From positions 1,116,001 through 1,180,000 of the forward strand of contig NZ_CP077092.1 of assembly GCF_014268585.2 (NCBI RefSeq): 64,000 bases of DNA. The letters are read 5' to 3'. Positions 8,740 to 17,664 of this stretch are shown here, one piece after another; positions within the stretch are counted from its first letter, which is position 1; each line of letters begins with the position of its first letter. The stretch is from Pseudomonas iranensis (GTDB lineage: Bacteria > Pseudomonadota > Gammaproteobacteria > Pseudomonadales > Pseudomonadaceae). A program made the position numbers and the translations under genes. The notes under the pieces are model-generated. The model was given only the letters and a program-made list of their open reading frames with translations, searched no databases and had not been told where the DNA came from.

Positions 8740-11055
8740 TCAGAAGTGGAAATTGGTGCTCAACAGCGCCGTCCGTCCCGCCGCCTGATTGGCAAAGTGG
8801 GTCGAGAAGGCTTTGTCGTAATAGGTTTCGTCGGTCAGGTTCTGCACGTTGAGTTGCAGGTCGACGTTCTTGGTCAGCTTGTAGGCCGCCATCGCGTCGT
8901 AACGCACGTACGAATCGACCATCGTTGTGTTGGCGACACTGCCGTAGACGTCGTCGACGTAGAACGCGCCACCACCGATCGTCAGCTTCGGCGTGACCTG
9001 ATACGTGGTCCACAGGCTGGCGCTGTTTTTTGGTGTGTTCGGCAGATCGTTGCCGTCGTTGGCGCGACCCAGCGGGCCGCCATCTATCTGCTCGCTGTCC
9101 ATGAAAGCGTAACCGGCGAACACCTGCCACTTGTCGGTGATCTTGCCGCTGGCCGACAGTTCGAAGCCTTGCACGCGGGTCTTGCCGGCGTTTTCGTAGG
9201 AGCTGGTATCGACTTGCACGCGAGCGTTTTCCTTCTCGGTGCGGAAGATGTCGGCGGTCAGCGACAGGCGATCATTGAGCAGATCCCACTTGGTGCCGAT
9301 CTCGTAGTTCTTGGTGGTTTCCGGCTCCATGTCGCTGCTCAGCAGGTTGCCGCTGCGATCCGGTGTGCCGCCCAGCGGGTTGCCTTCCTGACCTTCGCCC
9401 AAGGTGTTGCCCGGCGGTGTCGCCGAGGTTGCATAGGAGGCGTAGATGCTGCCGTTTTCCGCCGGCTTGTAGACCACGCCGAACTGACCGGTGACGAATT
9501 CGCTGGTGTCATCGCCCTTCGAGGTGGTGGTGCCTGCGGCGTTGTAGGTTTTGTAGTCGGTGTCGAAGTGGTCGTAGCGCAGGCCCATGTTCACCAGCCA
9601 CTGCTCGGACAACTCCAGCGTGTCGAATACGTACAGTGCGTAGGTGTCGGCCTGGGTGTCGGTACCGGCGTAGTTGCGCGAGATCGCACCGTTCCACGGA
9701 TCGTTCGGGTTCGGGTTCGACAGCGAGGTGCAGTTGTAACCGCTGGCAGCGCCGATCAGGCCCGGGTTGCAGTTGGTGGTGACGGCGCTGGTGCGCGGCG
9801 TGGTGTCGGTGTTGACGTTGTACGAGGATTTCTCGCTCTGCTCACGGGTGTATTCGACACCGGTGGAGAAGCTGTTCTTGAAACCGGCCACGTAGAAGGT
9901 GCCGAACAGGTCGGTCTGGTTGGTGGTGGTTTCAGTATTGCTCACCCGCGTGTTGGCCCGACGCCAGACGCTGCCGTTGTTGACGTTGCCCTTGCTGTCG
10001 TCCGGCTGGGTGAGGATGTAATCCTGCATGCTGCTGCCGTGGCGCAGGGTGTTCTTGATGGTCAGCGCATCGTTCAGGTCGTGCTCGATGGCGAAGGTCG
10101 CAGTGTCGGTGCGGCCCTTGCGGAAGTCGCGATCCAGACCATAGAAATTGTCGTGATCGCCACCGGCGTACGGCTTGTCCGGGTTGGACTTGGTGCGTGC
10201 GGCCGAACCACCGGTAGGGATGGTGTACGGAATGCCCGAGTCCGGGGTGTCGTTGCTTTCCAGATGGTAGTAGTCGAGGTTGACGCGGGTATCGGTGCCC
10301 AGGCCGAAGGCCAGCGACGGTGCGATACCCCAGCGGTCGTAATCGACCTTGTCGCGACCGGCGACGTTGCTCTCGTGGCTCATCAGGTTGAGACGGCCGG
10401 CGGCGCTGTCGCTGAACTGATAGTTGCCGTCGAGGGTGTAGCGCTGGGTCTGGTCGGAGCCGTAGGTGAAGCCGCCGTCGAACGAGTTGCCCAAGTGCGC
10501 TTTCTTGCTCACCAGGTTGATGCTGCCGCCGGCGGCGCCGCGACCGCCAATCGCCGAGTTCGGGCCTTTGCTGACCTCGATGTTTTCCACGGCGAAGATT
10601 TCACGGCTCTGCGAACCGGTGTCGCGCACGCCGTCCAGATAGGTGTCGCCCTGGGCGTCGAAGCCGCGAATGAACGGACGATCGCCCTGCGGGTTGCCAC
10701 CTTCACCGGCGCCGAAGGTAATGCCCGGCACGGTACGCAAGGCGTCCTGCATGTTCAGCGCGCCGGTGTCCTTGAGCACTTGTTGCGGGATGACGGTGAC
10801 CGAGCGCGGGGTGTCGACCAGCGGCGCGGTGTACTTGGGCGAGGAGGCTTTTTCGACCTGATAGGAGGTCGAGTCCTGGGCTTCGCCGGTGATGGCGGTG
10901 GCGTCCAGGGCGATGGCGTTGCCGGACGCTTTGCTGTCGGTTTTTTCCGCCGCGAAGACCATCTGCCCAGCGGAGCCGGCGGTGATTGCGACACCGATTG
11001 CCGAGGCGAGCAGACGTGGTGAACTGACCGGTAATTGTGCGTGTTGACGTGCCAT
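8740..11055 (-). CDS. piuA: TonB-dependent catecholate siderophore receptor
   Basis: Outer-membrane ferric-siderophore receptor of the Fiu/PiuA type. Start chosen at [10 protein letters not shown] (771 residues), with GGGGAGGGG upstream; the longer open frame has no support. A signal peptide ends near FAAEK. The plug domain (about residues 60-190) contains [14 protein letters not shown], a classical TonB-receptor segment, and [15 protein letters not shown]. The beta-barrel follows and ends in an aromatic residue (STNFHF), as required for BAM insertion. Gene order with piuC and the Sel1 gene matches the P. aeruginosa piu locus, where PiuA imports ferric catecholates and siderophore-cephalosporins such as cefiderocol. 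Likely Fur-repressed, given the palindrome upstream. Confidence 0.92.
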   Translation of the reverse strand: MARQHAQLPVSSPRLLASAIGVAITAGSAGQMVFAAEKTDSKASGNAIALDATAITGEAQDSTSYQVEKASSPKYTAPLVDTPRSVTVIPQQVLKDTGALNMQDALRTVPGITFGAGEGGNPQGDRPFIRGFDAQGDTYLDGVRDTGSQSREIFAVENIEVSKGPNSAIGGRGAAGGSINLVSKKAHLGNSFDGGFTYGSDQTQRYTLDGNYQFSDSAAGRLNLMSHESNVAGRDKVDYDRWGIAPSLAFGLGTDTRVNLDYYHLESNDTPDSGIPYTIPTGGSAARTKSNPDKPYAGGDHDNFYGLDRDFRKGRTDTATFAIEHDLNDALTIKNTLRHGSSMQDYILTQPDDSKGNVNNGSVWRRANTRVSNTETTTNQTDLFGTFYVAGFKNSFSTGVEYTREQSEKSSYNVNTDTTPRTSAVTTNCNPGLIGAASGYNCTSLSNPNPNDPWNGAISRNYAGTDTQADTYALYVFDTLELSEQWLVNMGLRYDHFDTDYKTYNAAGTTTSKGDDTSEFVTGQFGVVYKPAENGSIYASYATSATPPGNTLGEGQEGNPLGGTPDRSGNLLSSDMEPETTKNYEIGTKWDLLNDRLSLTADIFRTEKENARVQVDTSSYENAGKTRVQGFELSASGKITDKWQVFAGYAFMDSEQIDGGPLGRANDGNDLPNTPKNSASLWTTYQVTPKLTIGGGAFYVDDVYGSVANTTMVDSYVRYDAMAAYKLTKNVDLQLNVQNLTDETYYDKAFSTHFANQAAGRTALLSTNFHF

Positions 11056-11120
11056 TTTTATTCCCCTCCCCAAGGATTTGAGGCGGCGGAATATAGGGTA
11101 AACAGGTATTCGTATCAATT

Positions 11121-11139
11121 GCGAAACATTGTTATTCGC
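11121..11139. promoter_or_regulatory. Candidate Fur box before piuA
   Basis: Minus-strand GCGAATAACAATGTTTCGC is a 19-base imperfect palindrome (GCGAA...TTCGC) rich in A/T, about 65 bases upstream of the piuA start. It resembles the Fur consensus only partly, so this is a location-supported guess. Confidence 0.5.
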
Positions 11140-11213
11140 ATTGAATTTACATTCTTTACAATTTGCCCTTACGGTTTCTGCCTGTTCGTTCGTCTTGGGG
11201 GTTTTACACAGTC

Positions 11214-11232
11214 AATAAGAATCAATACCATT
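11214..11232. promoter_or_regulatory. Candidate Fur box before piuC
   Basis: AATAAGAATCAATACCATT agrees at 15 of 19 positions with the Fur-box form AATGAGAATTATTATCATT. It ends 30 bases before the piuC ATG. Confidence 0.65.
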
Positions 11233-11262
11233 GCCGCCTTCTTGCCATCAGGTGACATCGCC

Positions 11263-11943
11263 ATGCTGCTGCACATTCCCGGGCTGTTCGCAAAAGACGA
11301 AGTGCAGCGCATCCGCCAGGCCCTGGAGCAAGCGGATTGGGCCGATGGCAAGATCACCGCCGGCTTCCAGTCGGCCAAGGCCAAGCACAATCTGCAATTG
11401 CCCGAAGGCCACCCGCTGGCCAAGGAAATCGGCGCGGCGATGCTGGAGCGGTTGTGGAAAAATCCGCTGTTCATGTCTGCCGCACTGCCGCACAAAGTCT
11501 TCCCACCGTTAGTGAACTGTTACACGGCCGGCGGCAGTTTCGATTTCCACATCGACAACGCCGTGCGCCAGCCCAAGGGCAGCATCGAGCGGGTGCGCAC
11601 CGATCTGTCGGCGACACTGTTTTTCAGCGAGCCGGAAGATTACGACGGCGGCGAACTGGAGATTCAGGACACCTACGGCACCCAGCGCGTGAAGCTGCCG
11701 GCCGGCGACATGGTGTTGTATCCGGGCACCAGTTTGCACAAGGTCAATGCGGTTACACGTGGTGTGCGTTATGCGTCATTTTTCTGGACGCAGAGCCTGG
11801 TGCGCGAAGACAGCCAGCGCGCGTTGCTGTTCGAAATGGACGGGGCGATTCAGCAGCTGACCCGGGACGTCCCCGATCACCCTTCGCTGATCCGCCTCAC
11901 CGGTACTTATCACAACTTGCTGCGGCGTTGGGTCGAGGTATGA
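11263..11943 (+). CDS. piuC: Fe2+/2-oxoglutarate-dependent dioxygenase PiuC (PKHD-type hydroxylase)
   Basis: 226-residue non-heme iron dioxygenase. The ATG at 11263 ([14 protein letters not shown]) follows AGGTGA; it gives the normal family length, while the longer open frame runs through the promoter. The iron site is visible: FDFHIDNAV (HxD) and [19 protein letters not shown], with the distal histidine and the 2-oxoglutarate-binding arginine. Between them are [19 protein letters not shown] and a core jelly-roll. It is divergent from piuA, shares the iron-regulated intergenic region, and overlaps the next gene by 4 bases. Its substrate is unknown; a role in siderophore or iron handling is inferred from linkage. 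Confidence 0.92.
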   Translation: MLLHIPGLFAKDEVQRIRQALEQADWADGKITAGFQSAKAKHNLQLPEGHPLAKEIGAAMLERLWKNPLFMSAALPHKVFPPLVNCYTAGGSFDFHIDNAVRQPKGSIERVRTDLSATLFFSEPEDYDGGELEIQDTYGTQRVKLPAGDMVLYPGTSLHKVNAVTRGVRYASFFWTQSLVREDSQRALLFEMDGAIQQLTRDVPDHPSLIRLTGTYHNLLRRWVEV

Positions 11944-12695
11944 GTTTCCAGTTGCGCCGCGAGGAAGTTCTCGATGCGGCCGGGTTGGCGGCAATGCTTG
12001 AAGAAAGCCCGGCCCGCGCTGCGCAAGCGATTTTGCTGGCAGCGGGCGAGGGCGAGGTTGAAGCGCAGGCGTTGCTTGGGCAGATCCTGCTGGATGGCCA
12101 AGGCATCGCCCAGGATCAACCGCTTGCATTGCGCTGGTTCGGCATCGCTGCCGGGCGTGGACACCTGATGGCACGCAACATGCTCGGGCGTTGTCAAGAG
12201 CATGGTTGGGGGTGCGCGGCGGATGCCTCGGTCGCGGCGCAGCATTATCGAATCGCTGCCGAGGCCGGTCTGGATTGGGCGATGTACAACCTGGCCAATC
12301 TGCTGGCCACCGGGCGCGGGGTGACGGTTGATCATCAGCAAGCGTTGGCGTTGTATCGCCGCGCGGCTGAGTTGGGTCACGCGAAATCGATGAACCTGCT
12401 GGGGCGTTATCTGGAGGAAGGCCAGGTGTGCCCGCCGGATCCGCTGGCGGCGCGCGAGTGGTATCGGCGTTCGGCCGAGGCAGGGGATTTTCGTGGGCAG
12501 TTCAGTTTTGCTGCAGTTTTAGCGGATGAGGGGCGGATTGATGAGGCGGTCGATTGGCTTGAGAAAGCTTTGGCCGGCGGAAATCTGAATTTCCTGCGGG
12601 TGGCGAGTCAGACGCTGGCTGATGCCGCAGATCCGAGGGTTCAGGCAATGGCGGCTCGGTACTCGGCTCGGTACGCAGAATTGCAGCGCGGCTGA
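11940..12695 (+). CDS. Sel1-repeat (TPR-like) protein
   Basis: 251-residue protein beginning at an ATG that overlaps the piuC stop (ATGA), with GAGG upstream. It is largely composed of Sel1 repeats of about 36 residues: examples are [36 protein letters not shown] and [17 protein letters not shown], each followed by a W/YY..AA..G element. No signal peptide or membrane segment is evident, so it is probably cytoplasmic. The tight coupling to piuC, seen also in P. aeruginosa, suggests a partner or scaffold function in iron metabolism, but none is established. Confidence 0.9.
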   Translation: MSFQLRREEVLDAAGLAAMLEESPARAAQAILLAAGEGEVEAQALLGQILLDGQGIAQDQPLALRWFGIAAGRGHLMARNMLGRCQEHGWGCAADASVAAQHYRIAAEAGLDWAMYNLANLLATGRGVTVDHQQALALYRRAAELGHAKSMNLLGRYLEEGQVCPPDPLAAREWYRRSAEAGDFRGQFSFAAVLADEGRIDEAVDWLEKALAGGNLNFLRVASQTLADAADPRVQAMAARYSARYAELQRG

Positions 12696-12705
12696 AACCG
12701 CAAAG

Positions 12706-12870
12706 CCCTCACCCTAGCCCTCTCCCAAGGGGAGAGGGAACCGACCGCGCCGTTCTCGCGCTGTACATCGACCTGAAATATCCATTCGAACTCAATTTTT
12801 GAAAAGCATACACATCGGCTCCCTCTCCCTTTGGAGAGGGCTGGGCGGGCGGCGTTCCGATGAGGGGCCT
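12706..12870. repeat. Inverted repeat element, CCTCACCC family, copy 3
   Basis: CCCTCACCCTAGCCCTCTCCC with a small GGGGAGAGGG hairpin at the left; an altered inverted end (CCCTCTCCCTTTGGAGAGGG, then CTGGGCGGGC and GATGAGGGG) at the right. Confidence 0.75.
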
Positions 12871-12911
12871 CGGTTTCAAGTACAACGAAGATTCCCTGCC
12901 GAACACGAAAA

Positions 12912-12940
12912 AAAAGCCCACATCATCGTGGGCTTTTTCA
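12912..12940. terminator. Bidirectional terminator between the Sel1 gene and speC
   Basis: AGCCCAC-ATCATC-GTGGGCT stem-loop has an A-run before and a T-run after it, so it can stop transcripts from both converging genes. Confidence 0.88.
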
Positions 12941-12975
12941 CTTGCAGCTTGCAGCTCAAAACTTGCAGCTGCTCC

Positions 12976-14139
12976 TTAAACGTAAAACGACTTCAGCGGC
13001 GGAAATCCGTTGAACTCGACCGCGCTGTAACTGGTGGTATATGCACCGGTCGACAGCCAGTACAGACGATCACCAATCGCCAGGTTCAGCGGCAAGCCAT
13101 ACTTGTAGTTCTCGTACATGATGTCGGCGCTGTCGCAGGTCGGGCCGGCGATCACGACTTCTTCCATCTCGCCTTTCTTCTCGGTCCAGATCGGGAACTT
13201 GATCGCTTCGTCCATGGTTTCGATCAGGCCGGAGAACTTGCCCACATCGGTGTAAACCCAACGCTCGACAGCAGTGCGCGATTTGCGCGCAACCAGTACC
13301 ACTTCGCTGACCAGGATACCGGCGTTGGCAATCAGCGAACGGCCCGGCTCGAGGATGATTTCCGGCAGGTCATCACCGAAATCTTCTTTCAGGAAGCGGA
13401 TGATTTCTTCGGCGTAGGTTTCCAGGCTGTTGGTGCGGGTGATGTAGTTGGCCGGGAAGCCACCGCCCATGTTGATCAGCTTCAGGTGGATGCCGTCTTC
13501 TTCTTTCAGGCGCTCGAAGATCACTTTGACCTTGGCGATCGCCGCGTCCCAGACGCTGATGTCGCGCTGTTGCGAGCCGACGTGGAACGAGATGCCGTAT
13601 GGCACCAGGCCGAGGTCGCGGGCGAGGATCAGCAGGTCCATGGCCATGTCGGTCTGGCAGCCGAACTTGCGCGACAGCGGCCAGTCAGCGGTGGTCGAGC
13701 CTTCAGTGAGGATGCGCACATAGACTTTCGAACCCGGAGCAGCCTTGGCGATGTTGCGCAGGTCGGCTTCGGAGTCGGTGGAGAACAGACGCACGCCCTT
13801 CTCATAGAAGTAGCGGATGTCCTTGGATTTCTTGATAGTGTTGCCGTAGCTGATACGGTCCGGGCTGACGCCGCGATCCATGACTTTGTCCAGCTCGTAG
13901 ATCGAGGCGATATCGAAGCTCGAGCCCTTGTCTTTGAGCAGGTCGATGATCTCGACGGCCGGGTTGGCCTTGACCGCGTAGTAGACCTTGGCGAATTCGA
14001 AACCGGCGCGCAGGTCATCGTAGGCCTGGGCGATCATCGCGGTGTCGATCACCACGAACGGGGTTTCCTGTTTGTCGGCGAACGCCTTCATTTTGTCGAA
14101 TGTAGCGCGCGCGAAATAGTCTTCGACCTGGATCGACAT
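12976..14139 (-). CDS. speC: Ornithine/lysine decarboxylase (PLP type III)
   Basis: Fold-type III PLP decarboxylase of 387 residues that makes putrescine from ornithine (and, in this Pseudomonas family, possibly cadaverine from lysine). Start at MSIQVEDYFARATF is preceded by AGGAG at 8 bases; the ATG seven codons earlier has no such site. Key motifs: VYYAVKANP (PLP lysine, residue about 48), LINMGGGFPANY (phosphate-binding glycines), and AGPTCDSADIMYENY near the C-terminus with the catalytic cysteine at the dimer interface. The protein ends FPPLKSFYV. It is monocistronic, with a terminator after it. An unusually long leader with a large hairpin precedes it, suggesting post-initiation control. 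Ornithine versus lysine preference cannot be read from the sequence. Confidence 0.92.
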   Translation of the reverse strand: MSIQVEDYFARATFDKMKAFADKQETPFVVIDTAMIAQAYDDLRAGFEFAKVYYAVKANPAVEIIDLLKDKGSSFDIASIYELDKVMDRGVSPDRISYGNTIKKSKDIRYFYEKGVRLFSTDSEADLRNIAKAAPGSKVYVRILTEGSTTADWPLSRKFGCQTDMAMDLLILARDLGLVPYGISFHVGSQQRDISVWDAAIAKVKVIFERLKEEDGIHLKLINMGGGFPANYITRTNSLETYAEEIIRFLKEDFGDDLPEIILEPGRSLIANAGILVSEVVLVARKSRTAVERWVYTDVGKFSGLIETMDEAIKFPIWTEKKGEMEEVVIAGPTCDSADIMYENYKYGLPLNLAIGDRLYWLSTGAYTTSYSAVEFNGFPPLKSFYV

Positions 14140-14254
14140 GCTGGGTGCTCCTATGGGCAAACTCGTAAAAACAATGGGTGCATGAACGCCCTCCGTATCC
14201 CCACTTTGGTTCGCCTACTTCCCAAGGCATTGCCGCCGAAAGCAAAAAGGCCAT

Positions 14255-14396
14255 CCAGATCGCTTGAGAGCTACTGCGCTAGACAATCCTGCGTTGGGAA
14301 GAGGCTCGGAATGCTCATTTACAACCAGTAAACTCCGCTTCCTCGCCTCTTCCCGCCTTGTCTTGTCTGCGCTCGCTACGCTCTCAAACGATCTGG
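14255..14396 (-). ncRNA. Large imperfect hairpin in the speC 5' leader
   Basis: Two arms of about 68 bases (14255-14322 and 14328-14396) are inverted copies around a five-base loop; the symmetry centre is 14325.5. Clear paired blocks are CCAGATCG/CGATCTGG, TTGAGAGC/GCTCTCAA, GGGAAGAGGC/GCCTCTTCCC and TTTAC/GTAAA. It lies 116 bases upstream of the speC start on the transcribed strand. A cis-acting RNA controlling speC is the simplest reading; I do not recognise a named family with certainty. Confidence 0.55.
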
Positions 14397-14502
14397 ACCA
14401 AATGTCCCTTGGCCTCGCTGTCTCGTCGTCAGTACTTGAGCCGGATGGATCGTTTCCAGCATGGACGTTCGGCGCGAACTTTAGGGCGTGAGGGGCGCGA
14501 GA

Positions 14503-14553
14503 TCAACTAAAAATGTCGCGTTTTTGCACGCTTCTGACGTGCGTCGCGTTCAT
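14503..14553 (-). CDS. Candidate 16-residue leader peptide upstream of speC
   Basis: Short ORF MNATHVRSVQKRDIFS in the long leader of speC, about 100 bases before the large hairpin. AAGGAG lies upstream but only 2 bases from the ATG, closer than the usual 5-9, which weakens the case. The basic/aromatic composition loosely recalls SpeFL, the E. coli ornithine-sensing arrest peptide (H-x-R followed by R-x-x-F), but the match is short. The rest of the 14140-14929 gap contains the hairpin, a REP pair and no credible gene. Confidence 0.25.
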   Translation of the reverse strand: MNATHVRSVQKRDIFS

Positions 14554-14809
14554 CACTCCTTCTACCCGACCGAGATGACGGACAGATGTTCCCGGCGAAT
14601 TTTCGAGTGTTAAACATATCTGCACGTTCGTGGCTTTTGTCGGCTAGATCGCTGGTAAGTGTGATGGGGACAACTTCGGCGACGTTTGCAGCGAGGGAGG
14701 TTAGTGAGGGGGATTTTGAGCCCGGAAGAAGTTAGATGGGCAACACTTTTTCATGCGGGACTGTTGAGATTCTTTGTCACCTTGTGAAGATCAACAAAAT
14801 CACGCAGAT

Positions 14810-14903
14810 CCTGTGGGAGCGAGCCTGCTCGCGAAGGCATTTTCACAGCCGCCGTCAGCGTCGACTGATATTGCGCTTTCGCGAGCAGGCTCGCTCCCAC
14901 AGG
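14810..14903. repeat. REP pair (REPIN-like)
   Basis: Inverted pair of GTGGGAGCGAGCCTGCTCGCGAA with a spacer of about 40 bases, just 3' of the opuCA stop codon. Confidence 0.9.
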
Positions 14904-14929
14904 GATCGGGTTTCAACCGCGCAGATGGT

Positions 14930-16087
14930 TTATGCGACCACCGTCTCAGCCGGCGAGACGATACTGGTCTTCATCCCCCGCGAACGTCCCGAGCTCAGGT
15001 ACGCCGCGATCGATTCCTGCGTCACCTCGCCCAAGAACACCCGTTCGGCATCCATCACCGGCAGCCAGGCGCGGTTGAACTCGTACATGCGCGACAACAG
15101 GATGCGCAGGTGCTCGTCGTACGCTGCGGTGGCGTTGAACTCACGGAGGAATTGCGCGCAGGTGCCGGTCTGGCGATGCAGGTCGCGACGGCGCACGTAA
15201 CCCAGCGCCTTGTTCTCGGCGCAGGTGACCACCACGTAGCGACGGTCATGTTCGTCCATCAACTCCAGCGCATCGGCCACCGGGGTTTCCGGGCTGACCG
15301 ACGGCGCGTTGTCCGCCGCGTCTTCGGCCTTCACCAACAGCAGGCGTTTGAGCGTGCTGTCCTGGCCGACGAAGTTGCTGACGAAATCATCCGCCGGATG
15401 CGCCAGCAGGGTGTCCGGGTGGTCGATCTGCAGCAGCTTGCCGGCGCGGAAAATGGCGATCTTGTCGCCCAGTTTGATCGCTTCGTCGATGTCGTGGCTG
15501 ACCATGATCACGGTCTTGTTCAGCGCGCGCTGCATCTCGAAGAATTCGTTCTGGATCATCTCGCGGTTGATCGGGTCGACCGCACCGAACGGCTCGTCCA
15601 TCAACAGCAGCGGGGCGTCAGCTGCAAGCGCACGAATCACGCCGATACGCTGTTGCTGACCACCGGACAATTCACGCGGATACCGATGCAGATACTGCTT
15701 GGGCTCGAGCTTGATCATGCTCATCAGTTCGCGGGCGCGGTCGTGGCATTTCTGTTTGTCCCAGCCGAGCAGTTTCGGCACCACGACGATGTTCTCTTCG
15801 ATGGTCATGTTCGGGAACAGACCGATCTGCTGGATCACATAGCCGATGTTGCGGCGCAGCGTCACTTCGTCGAGATCGGTGGTGTCTTCGCCGTTGATGA
15901 GGATCTTGCCCGAGGTCGGTTTGATCAGGCGGTTGATCATTTTCAGCGTGGTGCTTTTGCCGCAACCCGATGGCCCGAGGAACACGCAGATCTCGCCTTC
16001 ATTGACGGTCAGGCTTACCGAGTCCACGGCTTTGACATCTTTGCCGTTGCTTTGGAAAGTTTTGCTGAGGTTTTGAAGTTCGATCAT
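14930..16087 (-). CDS. opuCA: Osmoprotectant (betaine/choline/carnitine) ABC transporter ATP-binding protein
   Basis: Cytoplasmic ATPase of an OpuC/ProV-type compatible-solute importer, 385 residues from MIELQNLSKTF. Walker A GPSGCGKSTT, signature LSGGQQQRIG, Walker B LLLMDEPFGAVD and switch MVSHDIDEA are intact. After about residue 250 come two CBS-like modules (VADALELMDEHDRRYVVV and RAWLPVMDAERVFLGEV), which in this family sense ionic strength or adenine nucleotides. The start overlaps the permease stop (ATGA). Last of four minus-strand genes ordered permease, binding protein, permease, ATPase. Choice among betaine, choline and carnitine cannot be made here. Confidence 0.92.
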   Translation of the reverse strand: MIELQNLSKTFQSNGKDVKAVDSVSLTVNEGEICVFLGPSGCGKSTTLKMINRLIKPTSGKILINGEDTTDLDEVTLRRNIGYVIQQIGLFPNMTIEENIVVVPKLLGWDKQKCHDRARELMSMIKLEPKQYLHRYPRELSGGQQQRIGVIRALAADAPLLLMDEPFGAVDPINREMIQNEFFEMQRALNKTVIMVSHDIDEAIKLGDKIAIFRAGKLLQIDHPDTLLAHPADDFVSNFVGQDSTLKRLLLVKAEDAADNAPSVSPETPVADALELMDEHDRRYVVVTCAENKALGYVRRRDLHRQTGTCAQFLREFNATAAYDEHLRILLSRMYEFNRAWLPVMDAERVFLGEVTQESIAAYLSSGRSRGMKTSIVSPAETVVA

Positions 16088-16737
16088 TTCAGGAGTCCTT
16101 TTGGAGTCAGCGAGCGTTGCAGCCACTGCAAAACGAGGTCGGCGAAAATCGCCAGAAGACTGACCAGCAGCGCGCCGACGATAAGCATCGACATGTCACT
16201 GCGGCTGATGGAGGCGAGGATCAACACACCGAGGCCGCCGGCGCCGATGGTTGCGGCGATGGTCATCACGCCGATGTTCATCACCACCGCAGTGCGAACG
16301 CCGGCAAGAATCACCGGCACCGCAATCGGCAACTCGACCATGCGCAGGCGCTGGCCAAAGGTCATGCCGATGCCGCGTGCGGCTTCGCGGATGCCCGGCT
16401 CGACGCCGGTGAGGGCAAGGTAGGTGTTGCGCATGATCGGCAGCAGCGAATAAAGGAACACGGCGGTGATCGCCGGCAGCGGCCCCAGGCCCTGGCCGAA
16501 CTTGGAGTAGAACGGCAGCAGCAGGCCGAACAGGGCGATCGACGGCACGGTCAGCAGCACTGTGGCGCTGGCCTGCAACGGGCCGGCGAGGGTGGGGAAG
16601 CGCGTCATCAGGATGCCCAGTGGCACGCCGATGACGATCGCCAGGGTCACGGCGATGCCGACCAGAGTGATGTGCTGCCAGGTCAGGTGCATCACCTGCT
16701 GCCAGTCGAGATGGGAAAAGGCGTTCAGGAATTCCAT
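16084..16737 (-). CDS. opuCB: Osmoprotectant ABC transporter permease OpuCB-like
   Basis: 217-residue inner-membrane permease with several hydrophobic segments and the BPD signature around GIREAARGIGMTFGQRLRMV, the EAA-loop that docks on the ATPase. GAGGAG precedes the ATG. It overlaps opuCA by 4 bases, and the binding-protein gene lies 13 bases upstream. Similar in type to the second permease at 17665-18378, with which it should form the heterodimeric channel. Confidence 0.92.
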   Translation of the reverse strand: MEFLNAFSHLDWQQVMHLTWQHITLVGIAVTLAIVIGVPLGILMTRFPTLAGPLQASATVLLTVPSIALFGLLLPFYSKFGQGLGPLPAITAVFLYSLLPIMRNTYLALTGVEPGIREAARGIGMTFGQRLRMVELPIAVPVILAGVRTAVVMNIGVMTIAATIGAGGLGVLILASISRSDMSMLIVGALLVSLLAIFADLVLQWLQRSLTPKGLLK

Positions 16738-16750
16738 GACTTCTCCTCTC

Positions 16751-17644
16751 TTAATTCAATGGGTGCTGGCGCAGGAAATCGGCGGCAACGGACGATGGGC
16801 TTTCGTGGTCGACGTCGACCCGCGCGTTGAGCTGGCGCATGGTTTCGTCGTCGAACAGTTCGGCCAGCGGCTTGAGTTGTTCGGCCAGTTTCGGGTTGGC
16901 GTCCAGCGTGGCCTGACGCACCACGGGAGCGGCGGTGTAGTCGGGGAAGTAATGCTTGTCGTCTTCCAGCAATTTCAGGCCGAAGGCATTGAGACGGCCA
17001 TCGGTGGTGTAGACCAGACCGGCAAACACCTGACCGTTACGCAGCGCGGTGTAGACCAGGCCGGCGTCCATCTGCCGGATGTTCTTGCGGGTCAGGTTCA
17101 TGTCGTAGAGCTTGACCATGCCGTCGAGACCGTCGGAGCGGTTGGCGAACTCGGTATCCAGCGCCACCAGGTGGTTGGTCTTGGCCTCGGCGCGCAGCAC
17201 TTCGTTGAGCTGGCTGATATTGCCGATCTGCGGGTATTGCTCGGCAACCTTTTTCGGCAGGGCGAGGGCATAGGTGTTGCTGAACTTCGAAGGCGTCAGC
17301 CAGACCAGGCCTTTTTTCGCGTCGAGTTCTTTGACCCGGGCGTAGGACTGCGCGCTGTCGAGTTTCTCGGTGACATGGTTGTAGGCCACCAGCGACACGC
17401 CGGTGTATTCCCAGAGCAGGTCCAATTGGCCGCTTTCGTGGGCGCTGCGCGCTAGGTTGCTGCCCAGACCGCCGGTGATCTGCGCGTCGTAGCCTTTGCT
17501 GCGCAGGTATTGCGCGGTGATTTCGGCGAGCAGGGTCTGCTCTGTGAAGACCCGGGCGCCGAGGCGAATCACTGGTTTTTCAGCGGCTTGCGCGATTCCT
17601 GCGAACAGCAGGACGCAGCCTAAGATCAAGCTAAGTCGTTTCAT
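16751..17644 (-). CDS. opuCC: Osmoprotectant ABC transporter substrate-binding protein
   Basis: 297-residue periplasmic binding protein of the OpuAC/glycine-betaine type. Start at MKRLSLILGCVLLF (GAAGGAA upstream) gives a signal peptide cleaved near AQA-AEK; the longer open frame upstream reads through the preceding permease and is rejected. Typical sequences are GARVFTEQTLLAEI at the mature N-terminus, LDLLWEYTGVSLVAY with aromatic cage candidates, and DAGLVYTALRNGQVFAGLVY. The C-terminus is normal. Located between the two permease genes. Confidence 0.92.
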   Translation of the reverse strand: MKRLSLILGCVLLFAGIAQAAEKPVIRLGARVFTEQTLLAEITAQYLRSKGYDAQITGGLGSNLARSAHESGQLDLLWEYTGVSLVAYNHVTEKLDSAQSYARVKELDAKKGLVWLTPSKFSNTYALALPKKVAEQYPQIGNISQLNEVLRAEAKTNHLVALDTEFANRSDGLDGMVKLYDMNLTRKNIRQMDAGLVYTALRNGQVFAGLVYTTDGRLNAFGLKLLEDDKHYFPDYTAAPVVRQATLDANPKLAEQLKPLAELFDDETMRQLNARVDVDHESPSSVAADFLRQHPLN

Positions 17645-17664
17645 AAATATTCCTTCGCAAAGCC

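Noticed and set aside
8605..11022. Antisense ORF (805 codons) across piuA
   Set aside because: Shadow of the receptor gene; valine/glycine-rich translation without domains.
14015..14254. Out-of-frame minus-strand ORF that starts at the base of the speC hairpin and overlaps the speC start
   Set aside because: No ribosome site before its ATG and no recognisable protein; considered as a coupling ORF but unsupported.
14264..14491. Plus-strand 75-codon ORF across the large hairpin
   Set aside because: Reads the complementary strand of the structured leader; codon content follows the hairpin, no start signal.
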